Shown: positions 1-6,102 of the stretch, piece after piece
How positions within the stretch are numbered: position 1 is the first letter of the stretch
Layout of the letters: every line of letters begins with the position of its first letter
Assembly: GCA_910586805.1 (NCBI GenBank)
Contig: CAJUJC010000049.1
Coordinates: 5,913 to 13,940 of the forward strand
DNA: 8,028 bases
Direction of reading: 5' to 3'
DNA from: an uncultured Erysipelotrichales bacterium
Lineage (GTDB): Bacteria; Bacillota_I; Bacilli_A; Erysipelotrichales; Coprobacillaceae
Position numbers and translations under genes: made by a program
Notes under the pieces: generated by a model
What the model was told of the DNA's origin: nothing
Database searches by the model: none
Seen by the model: only the letters and a program-made list of their open reading frames with translations

Positions 1-208
1 AATTCATTGTTTCTACTTGAACAATATCATTTAAAGGAATAATGATATCTCTGCTTTTAACAGAAACCATCAACACTTTTGCGTGAAAACATAAACATTC
101 ATTTTCAATAACAAATATACCGTTAACATCACCATATTTAGAATAAATACGTTGTGTACTAGAACAGTGAGGATAATAAGAACCTCTCATTTTTTTATCA
201 TGAGACAT
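1..208 (-). CDS. Small hypothetical protein, possible GRAM/PH-like domain (C-terminus beyond the left edge)
   Basis: An open frame of 69 codons runs from ATG at 208-206 to the window edge with no stop, so the 3' end is missing. I do not recognise the family with certainty. Residues 1-29 are polar and basic. Residues 30-41 (GIFVIENECLCF) and 53-66 (RDIIIPLNDIVQVE) form the beta-strand pattern 'G-x-hydrophobic...L-x-F ... I-P-L-x-D-I' typical of GRAM and bacterial PH-like lipid-binding or scaffold domains; assigning it to that fold is inference. There is no signal peptide or membrane segment in the visible part. The start at 208 overlaps the lgt stop by 11 bases and has a purine-rich stretch (AGAAAGGGAA, 230-221) upstream at a rather long distance. 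A second in-frame ATG at 190 begins after lgt ends but lacks a convincing ribosome binding site. The tight overlap suggests cotranslation with lgt. It does not resemble PpaX or TrxB, which often follow lgt in Firmicutes. Confidence 0.72.
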   Translation of the reverse strand, partial: MSHDKKMRGSYYPHCSSTQRIYSKYGDVNGIFVIENECLCFHAKVLMVSVKSRDIIIPLNDIVQVETMN

Positions 209-1001
209 AGCTTATTTGCTTTCCCTTTCTATGCATATAAATGATACCTATAACACCTATAACTATAAACACAATAGAAATGAGTTGTGCCATACGAATA
301 GATCCTAACATCAAACTATCAGTACGCAATCCCTCAACTGGAATTCTTACAATACCATAAAACAAGAAGTAACTAAAGAACTGTATACCTTCATGTTTTT
401 GTAATCTTCTCACAACAAAGATAATTAATACAAATGCAATTAAATTTCCAACAGATTCATATAGAAAAGTAGGATGATGATATGCACCATTAATATACAT
501 ATTCTCAATAATAAACTGTGGTAAATGTAAAGATTGTAAAAATTCTAAAGACACCTCACTACCAAAAGCTTCATGGTTAAAAAAGTTTCCCCATCTTCCC
601 ATTGCTTGAGCAATAAGTAAGCCTGGTATCAAAGCATCGCCTGCAATAAAGAAAGGAATATCACGTTTCTTAAAGAACCAATAACTATATATCAATCCAG
701 TAAAAATACCTCCCTGTATAGCAAGTCCACCATGCCATACTGCAAATATTTCAATAGGATTCGCTATGTAATGCTCAAATTCAAATGTTACATACCAAAT
801 ACGAGCACCTATAATTCCAACAAATAATAATACAAATAAATAATCAGATAAAATCTCTTTATCATAACCTAATTGTTTAAAACGATATTGACCAAGTAAA
901 TAAGCAAGAAATGCTCCTATCAAAATCATAACTGCATACATTTTAATTTCAATAGGACCAATTTTTAAAAATGTATCAAAATTTCCAAAAAGTTCCATCA
1001 T
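198..1001 (-). CDS. lgt: Prolipoprotein diacylglyceryl transferase
   Basis: Lgt transfers the diacylglyceryl group of phosphatidylglycerol to the lipobox cysteine of prolipoproteins, the first step of lipoprotein maturation in the cytoplasmic membrane. The 267 residues match the usual Gram-positive length and show about seven hydrophobic segments. Visible motifs are GARIWYV (65-71), WHGGLAIQGG (89-98), MGRWGNFFNHEAFG (134-147), HPTFLYES (176-183) and YGIVRIPVEGLR (215-226). By family alignment from memory, R136, N139, E144 and G147 correspond to E. coli R143, N146, E151 and G154, and Y215 and R219 correspond to Y235 and R239. The odd residue is Q96, where E. coli has the important H103. The gene starts inside the hprK stop (ATGA overlap). 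Two adjacent ATGs (1001 and 998) are possible starts. AAGGTG at 1009-1004 lies only 2 bases before the first but 5 before the second, so 998 may be the true start. It ends in TGA at 200-198, overlapped by the next gene. Confidence 0.96.
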   Translation of the reverse strand: MMELFGNFDTFLKIGPIEIKMYAVMILIGAFLAYLLGQYRFKQLGYDKEILSDYLFVLLFVGIIGARIWYVTFEFEHYIANPIEIFAVWHGGLAIQGGIFTGLIYSYWFFKKRDIPFFIAGDALIPGLLIAQAMGRWGNFFNHEAFGSEVSLEFLQSLHLPQFIIENMYINGAYHHPTFLYESVGNLIAFVLIIFVVRRLQKHEGIQFFSYFLFYGIVRIPVEGLRTDSLMLGSIRMAQLISIVFIVIGVIGIIYMHRKGKQISYVS

Positions 1002-1933
1002 GACACCTTATTCTTAATGTTATTTAACACTCTATTCACAAATTCTTTACTTGAGTCAAAACCTGAATTCTTTAATTGCATATTCATAACAGCTGCTTCA
1101 ATAATTGCTGACATACTTCTACCACCAGTAACAGGGACAACAATTTTAGGTATAGCCACTGTTAAAATATCTTCTGTAACATCATCTTCTTCAACGCCAA
1201 TTCTTGTATATTCACGAGATGGTAACCATCTTTCTAATTGAATAATCATTTCTACATTGTCTTTAGGTAAGATAGAAGAAACACCAAACATTTTAGAAAC
1301 ATCAATAACACCAATTCCTCTAATTTCTAACAAGTTTTTTAAAACTTCTGGTGCTTTCCCTACAATCCCTGGACCAATATGATAAAGTTCAATAGCATCA
1401 TCAGCTATCAACAAATGACCTCTTTTAATCAATTCAAGGGCAATTTCAGATTTCCCAATTCCACTATCTCCTCTTATCACAACACCTTTACCATAAATAT
1501 TCAAAAAGACACCATGCATCAATGTTTCAGATGCTAATGCTTCATCTAATGTTCCTGTTAAATCAATAGAAACACGTCCTGTTGCCTGCTTTGTTTCAAA
1601 AATAGGAAAATTTCTTTTATTTGCAATATTTCTTAAAATCTCAGGACATTCATATCCCTTTGCAATAATAATACAAGGTGTTTCATCATTAGCAAGTTTA
1701 GAAAAACAAGCCAACTGACTTTCCTTTGACATTTCCTCTACGAAAGCAATTTCTTTTTCACCAAAAAGGATAATTCTTCTAAAATCTGTATGTTTAAAAA
1801 ATCCTGCTAATTCAAAACCAGGTCTATTTAATTCTGGAACAAACACTTCTCTTTCTAAAGACTCTTCATCACCTGACACTCTTTTAAACGCGGGTTCTTT
1901 TAAAAGGTCTCTAACTTTTATTGATTTACTCAT
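998..1933 (-). CDS. hprK: HPr kinase/phosphorylase
   Basis: HprK is a bifunctional cytoplasmic enzyme that phosphorylates HPr on Ser46 using ATP or pyrophosphate and also removes that phosphate. It sets carbon catabolite repression and PTS activity in Firmicutes. The 311-residue length is normal. An N-terminal substrate-domain-like region (about 1-130) precedes the catalytic domain. That domain contains H140 (HGVFLNIYG), a P-loop GDSGIGKS (155-162), an acidic pair D178-D179 (LIADDAIEL), the family signature LLEIRGIGVIDV (201-212), and the C-terminal loop PVTGGRS (267-273) followed by IIEAAVMN. The C-terminal motif departs from the commoner PVRPGRN (see findings). A strong AGGAGG lies 6 bases before the ATG and overlaps the uvrA stop. 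The stop TGA at 1000-998 overlaps the lgt start. A gene here implies an HPr-based PTS in the organism. Adjacency to lgt is a widespread Firmicute arrangement. Confidence 0.97.
   Translation of the reverse strand: MSKSIKVRDLLKEPAFKRVSGDEESLEREVFVPELNRPGFELAGFFKHTDFRRIILFGEKEIAFVEEMSKESQLACFSKLANDETPCIIIAKGYECPEILRNIANKRNFPIFETKQATGRVSIDLTGTLDEALASETLMHGVFLNIYGKGVVIRGDSGIGKSEIALELIKRGHLLIADDAIELYHIGPGIVGKAPEVLKNLLEIRGIGVIDVSKMFGVSSILPKDNVEMIIQLERWLPSREYTRIGVEEDDVTEDILTVAIPKIVVPVTGGRSMSAIIEAAVMNMQLKNSGFDSSKEFVNRVLNNIKNKVS
1004..1009 (-). promoter_or_regulatory. Ribosome binding site of lgt inside the hprK 3' end
   Basis: AAGGTG on the coding strand lies 2 bases before the first lgt ATG (1001) and 5 bases before the second (998). 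The spacing favours the second ATG, giving a TGATG junction with hprK and a one-residue shorter Lgt. Either choice leaves the protein otherwise unchanged. Confidence 0.55.
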
Positions 1934-1945
1934 AATGTTCCTCCT
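1934..1945 (-). promoter_or_regulatory. Ribosome binding site of hprK, overlapping the uvrA stop codon
   Basis: On the coding strand AGGAGG occupies 1945-1940 and is followed by six bases and the hprK ATG. The first two bases of this Shine-Dalgarno sequence are the last two of the uvrA TAG stop (1946-1944). This is the strongest canonical site in the window and fixes the hprK start. Ribosomes terminating on uvrA would sit directly over it, so coupled translation is likely (inference). Confidence 0.85.
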
Positions 1946-4769
1946 ACTCTAGAACTTTCCTTAGGAAACGTCCTGTATGACTATCTTTGTGAGCTGCAAC
2001 TTTTTCAGGTGTTCCAGATACAACAATTGTACCACCCTTGTCGCCACCTTCTAATCCTAAATCAATAATATGATCTGCAACCTTGATGACATCCAAATTA
2101 TGTTCAATAACAATCACTGTATCCCCTTGATCAACAATACGATTAAGAACTTCAATCAATCTTGCCACATCATGACTATGTAATCCTGTGGTAGGCTCAT
2201 CTAATATATAAACAGTCTTTCCTGTTGCTTTCTTTTGTAATTCACTTGCCAATTTAACACGTTGTGCTTCTCCACCTGATAATGTTGTTGCACTTTGACC
2301 TAACTTTACATAACCTAAACCAACATCATTAATAGTTTGTATACGTGAACGAATACGAGGTAAGTTATCAAAGAAATCAATAGAGTCTTCAATTGTCATT
2401 TCTAACACATCAAAAATTGTTTTCTCTTTATAAGTCACTTGCAAAGTTTCCTCATTATAACGTTTTCCTTCACATTCTTCACAAGGAACATAAACATCTG
2501 GTAAGAAATGCATACTAATACGTTTAACACCATCACCTTGACATGCTTCACAACGTCCTCCCTTAACATTAAAAGAGAAACGCCCTTTATCATAACCACG
2601 CATTTTTGCCTCAGGAGTTTTTGCAAATAAATCACGAATTTCATCAAATACTCCAGTATATGTAACAGGATTTGAACGTGGTGTTCTTCCAATAGGGTCC
2701 TGTGAAACTTCAATCACTTTATCAACATTTTCCAAACCTAAAATCTCTTTATGTAATCCTGGTTTTTCCTTAGAATGATATAAAGAAGCACGAACAGCTT
2801 TACATAATATTTCATTAACTAATGTTGACTTCCCACTTCCTGAAACTCCTGTAACACAAACAAATTTACCAAGTGGGAACTTCACATTAATATTCTTTAA
2901 ATTATTTTGCTTAGCGCCTTTAATTTCAATAAACAATCCATTTCCTTTACGTCTTTTCTTAGGAACTGGTATTGTATATTCCCCTGATAAATACTTCCCT
3001 GTTAGTGAGTTTGGATTTTTCATCACTTCTTCAGGTGTCCCCGCAGCAACGACTTGTCCACCATGAACACCAGCACCAGGACCAATATCAATAATATAAT
3101 CTGATGCTCTCATTGTATCTTCATCATGCTCAACAACCAAAACACTATTTCCTAAATCTCTCATATCACACAATGTTTGAATAAGCTTTTCATTATCCCT
3201 TTGGTGTAGTCCAATAGAAGGTTCATCTAATACATAAAGCACTCCTGTTAAACGTGAACCAATTTGTGTTGCTAAACGAATACGTTGTGCTTCTCCTCCT
3301 GATAAACCACCTGCTCTTCTTGATAATGTTAAATATCCTAAACCAACATTATTCAAGAAAGTTAAACGATCTTTAATTTCTTTAATAATCAATCTTGCAA
3401 TATTTGTTTCTGTTTCATTTAATGTTAGATCATTCATAAACTGCAATGCTTTTTCAATAGACATATCAGTAAATTCACTAATATTAATATCTCCAACCTT
3501 CACTGATAGAACTTGTTCATTTAAACGTCTACCACCACAAGTTGGACAAGTATGTTCAGCCATAAAAGAAGCATACCACTCTTTAGACCAAGAAGAAGTT
3601 GTTTCTTCATAACGTCTTTCTATTAATGTCTTAATACCTTCAATCACTTTTGTTGTTTTTGAAACATTTCCAGAACTTGATTGAAGTGTATATGTAATAG
3701 GTCTATCAGATCCTCTTAAAATCACATTCAATTCTTTTTTACTAAAGTCTTTTAATGGTTTATCTAAATCAATATTGTATTCTCTACATAAAATCAAAAA
3801 CTTTTGCCATTCAATACGATCAGTTCCAACAGATGTTTTAAAATAACGAATTCCACCTTGATTAATACTTAAAGACCAATCGGGAATCAACAAATCTTCA
3901 TCAACTTCATTTTTGACACCAAGTCCTTTACAATCAGGACAAGCTCCTAATGGATTATTGAAAGAGAATAATCTTGGTTCCAATTGAGGCACACTAAATC
4001 CACAATGAGGACATGCCAAATGCTGAGAAAATAATTTTTCAGTTTTGTTATCTAAATTTTCAACAATTGCCTCTCCACCTGTTAATTTTAAAGCTGTCTC
4101 TAAAGAATCAGCAAGACGTGAACGATAACCCTCTTTTTTTACAATACGATCAACAATAACATCAATATTATGTTTTTTATTCTTATCTAAAACAATATCT
4201 TCTTCAAGTAATCTCACTTCACCATCAACTTTAACTCTTACAAAACCATCTTTCATAAGTTGTTCAAACAAATCTTTATGTGTTCCTTTTTGATTTTTAC
4301 ACATTCTTGCAAGAACTTGTAATTTTGTACGTTCTTCACATTGATCAACCATATCAACCATTTGTTTAATTGTTTGACTTTCAATCAACACATGATGAGT
4401 AGGACAATAAGCATGACCAACTCTTGCATACAATAATCTTAAATAATCAAAAATCTCAGTCACTGTTCCAACTGTAGAACGTGGATTATTAGATGTTGTC
4501 TTTTGATCAATAGCAATTGCTGGTGATAATCCATCAATACTATCAACATCTGGCTTTTCCACTCCACCTAAAAACTGTCTTGCATACGCACTTAAAGATT
4601 CAACATAACGTCTTTGCCCTTCAGCATAAATCGTATCAAATGCTAATGATGTTTTTCCACTTCCAGATAAACCTGTCATAATAACAAGTTTATCTCTTGG
4701 AATATCAACATTAATATTTTTAAGATTATTAACTCTTGCTCCCTTTATAATAATTTTATCTTTGTTCAT
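1944..4769 (-). CDS. uvrA: Excinuclease ABC subunit A (UvrA)
   Basis: UvrA is the damage-sensing ABC ATPase of nucleotide excision repair. It dimerises, scans DNA, loads UvrB at lesions and leaves. The 941 residues match the E. coli length. First ATPase: Walker A GLSGSGKT (33-40), signature LSGGEAQRIRLA (489-500), Walker B VLYVLDEPSIGLH (510-522). Second: Walker A GVSGSGKST (641-649), signature LSGGEAQRVKLA (830-841), Walker B TVYILDEPTTGLH (852-864). All zinc ligands appear present: C253/C256 with C277/C280; YCPTH (121-125) with C408/C411; and C740/C743 with C763/C766. The UvrB-binding region (about 120-245) and the DPIGRTPRSN segment (691-700) are intact. The start is secure, because an in-frame TAA sits four codons upstream (4781-4779) and the N-terminus aligns with the family. 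The first 14 bases overlap the cca 3' end. The stop is TAG. Separation from uvrB by cca is the only contextual oddity. Confidence 0.98.
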   Translation of the reverse strand: MNKDKIIIKGARVNNLKNINVDIPRDKLVIMTGLSGSGKTSLAFDTIYAEGQRRYVESLSAYARQFLGGVEKPDVDSIDGLSPAIAIDQKTTSNNPRSTVGTVTEIFDYLRLLYARVGHAYCPTHHVLIESQTIKQMVDMVDQCEERTKLQVLARMCKNQKGTHKDLFEQLMKDGFVRVKVDGEVRLLEEDIVLDKNKKHNIDVIVDRIVKKEGYRSRLADSLETALKLTGGEAIVENLDNKTEKLFSQHLACPHCGFSVPQLEPRLFSFNNPLGACPDCKGLGVKNEVDEDLLIPDWSLSINQGGIRYFKTSVGTDRIEWQKFLILCREYNIDLDKPLKDFSKKELNVILRGSDRPITYTLQSSSGNVSKTTKVIEGIKTLIERRYEETTSSWSKEWYASFMAEHTCPTCGGRRLNEQVLSVKVGDINISEFTDMSIEKALQFMNDLTLNETETNIARLIIKEIKDRLTFLNNVGLGYLTLSRRAGGLSGGEAQRIRLATQIGSRLTGVLYVLDEPSIGLHQRDNEKLIQTLCDMRDLGNSVLVVEHDEDTMRASDYIIDIGPGAGVHGGQVVAAGTPEEVMKNPNSLTGKYLSGEYTIPVPKKRRKGNGLFIEIKGAKQNNLKNINVKFPLGKFVCVTGVSGSGKSTLVNEILCKAVRASLYHSKEKPGLHKEILGLENVDKVIEVSQDPIGRTPRSNPVTYTGVFDEIRDLFAKTPEAKMRGYDKGRFSFNVKGGRCEACQGDGVKRISMHFLPDVYVPCEECEGKRYNEETLQVTYKEKTIFDVLEMTIEDSIDFFDNLPRIRSRIQTINDVGLGYVKLGQSATTLSGGEAQRVKLASELQKKATGKTVYILDEPTTGLHSHDVARLIEVLNRIVDQGDTVIVIEHNLDVIKVADHIIDLGLEGGDKGGTIVVSGTPEKVAAHKDSHTGRFLRKVLE

Positions 4770-6102
4770 ATTTCTTTTTTAAACTCCTTAAAATCTTTTC
4801 TTTACCAAATCCTTGTAATTGTAAGTCATAAGCTTCCTCTAATAACTCTTTCATCTTTGCATTTGATAAAAAACCTTCTTCTATTAAATCTTGTCCATTG
4901 ACAATTGCTTTTGGTGCTTTTGTTCCTAAACGACTGATTTTATCATTCATAAAATCCCAAAAAGCATGATATTGGACATATTCAACTTTACCTCTTCCTA
5001 ACTTATCACAACACGTTATATAAATCAAATCATTCAAATCTACTTTTTTATCAATCCACTTCAATAACCTTAAAAATTTAATATCTCTTGATTGATGACG
5101 TGACATATTCATCAAATGCATATGATACATAATCATTGTTTGAATATATTGTCTTTGTTTTTTAGACCTTATCAAATCCACTTCTTGGAACACCTTGACT
5201 CCTGCCTCATTATGTCCTGGTGCATGTCCATCAATCGTTGTAACTAAAGGTTTTCCAATATCATGTAATAAACATGACCACATAAAAGATAAAGAATCGT
5301 GAACTTTATCTTTCATTGTCGCAGCAATATCTATAACCATCATTGTATGTGTAAAGACATCATCTTCAGGATGATAATCTAATCTTTGGTGTGTTGTTGT
5401 CAATATTTTTAAATAAGATGGCAAAGCATCAATATCCTTTAAAAATTCAAATCCAAGAGATGGCTTTGGTGACATTAAAATCTTACAATATTCTTCATAT
5501 ACACGTTCAATAGACAAGTATTTTAATAATCCATCTTTAACCATTTGTTGACATAACATTTTTGTTTTGTTTTCAACTGTCATAGAAAATCTTGACATAA
5601 ATTGTGCAATCCTTAAAATACGTAAGGGATCTTCTACAAATGTATCTGAAGATACACAACGTATGATCTTATCTTGAATATCTTGCATTCCACCACACAA
5701 ATCAATAATACAATTTTTTTGATAATCATACATTAAAGCATTCATTGTCAAATCTCGTCTTTGCACCGCCTTTTCTTTTGGTAATTCAGGATCAACAATA
5801 ATCTCAAAATCCTGATGTTTATCCCCAACTTTTGTTTCTGTTCTTGGCAGGGCAAAATCATAACCTTTCAGTTTATCTAATTGCATAATTGCAAAACTTT
5901 TTCCAAATGTATTCACTTTTCCATACTTTGATAATAACTTATGAAGAGCTGTATATGTCATATGATAGACTTCTACATCAATATCATGTTCATCATGAAT
6001 ATCTAATATTTCATCTCTCACACTTCCACCAACAATATAAACTTCTCCACCTTGACACAAAATATCATCAAAAATTTCTTTTGCTAAAGCTTCAAGTCTC
6101 AT
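4756..6102 (-). CDS. cca: CCA tRNA nucleotidyltransferase with HD domain
   Basis: This class II nucleotidyltransferase adds or repairs the 3'-terminal CCA of tRNAs in the cytoplasm. The head domain has GGSVRD (25-30) and the metal-binding DID (D40, D42), then ALPRTETK (84-91), RRDLTMNAL (115-123) and EDPLRILR (157-164), the nucleotide-selecting region. SIERVYEEY (197-205) begins the neck. The C-terminal half carries an HD phosphohydrolase domain: H252 in FTHTMMV, LLHDIGKP (278-285) with H280-D281, GHNEAGV (296-302), and D366 in CCDKLGRG as a likely fourth metal ligand. This layout recalls E. coli Cca more than the shorter HD-less Bacillus enzyme. At 448 residues it is complete. A poly(A) polymerase, or a specialist CC- or A-adding enzyme, cannot be excluded by sequence alone. 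The start forms TAATG with the uvrB stop (1-base overlap), and the 3' end overlaps uvrA by 14 bases, so coupling with both repair genes is likely. Confidence 0.9.
   Translation of the reverse strand: MRLEALAKEIFDDILCQGGEVYIVGGSVRDEILDIHDEHDIDVEVYHMTYTALHKLLSKYGKVNTFGKSFAIMQLDKLKGYDFALPRTETKVGDKHQDFEIIVDPELPKEKAVQRRDLTMNALMYDYQKNCIIDLCGGMQDIQDKIIRCVSSDTFVEDPLRILRIAQFMSRFSMTVENKTKMLCQQMVKDGLLKYLSIERVYEEYCKILMSPKPSLGFEFLKDIDALPSYLKILTTTHQRLDYHPEDDVFTHTMMVIDIAATMKDKVHDSLSFMWSCLLHDIGKPLVTTIDGHAPGHNEAGVKVFQEVDLIRSKKQRQYIQTMIMYHMHLMNMSRHQSRDIKFLRLLKWIDKKVDLNDLIYITCCDKLGRGKVEYVQYHAFWDFMNDKISRLGTKAPKAIVNGQDLIEEGFLSNAKMKELLEEAYDLQLQGFGKEKILRSLKKKYEQR
4784..4789 (-). promoter_or_regulatory. Probable ribosome binding site of uvrA, unusually far from the start
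   Basis: AAGGAG is read on the coding strand inside the last codons of cca. The spacer to the uvrA ATG is 14 bases, A-rich (TTTAAAAAAGAAAT), and longer than the usual 5-9. No closer site is evident, and an in-frame stop between this element and the ATG excludes a start nearer to it. Uncoupled initiation may therefore be modest, with ribosomes arriving from cca helping (inference). Confidence 0.55.

Noticed and set aside
1017..1241. Plus-strand 74-codon open frame
   Set aside because: It lies wholly antisense within hprK, has no recognisable motif, and its composition mirrors the real gene.
2435..2713. Minus-strand 92-codon open frame inside uvrA
   Set aside because: It is an out-of-frame shadow across the zinc-binding and DPIGRTPRSN region of uvrA, which is intact in the main frame.
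1944..4769. Internal duplication of ABC motifs as a possible fusion of two genes
   Set aside because: Two ATPase modules with three zinc sites in this order are the normal UvrA architecture.
4771..4783. Poly-T run as a terminator
   Set aside because: The run is poly-A on the coding strand and has no stem upstream, so it cannot act as a terminator for these genes.
5641..5656. Perfect inverted repeat TGTATCT-GA-AGATACA
   Set aside because: It is short, has a two-base loop that is poor for a hairpin, and encodes conserved-position residues (VSSDT) in cca. Chance is the simpler explanation.
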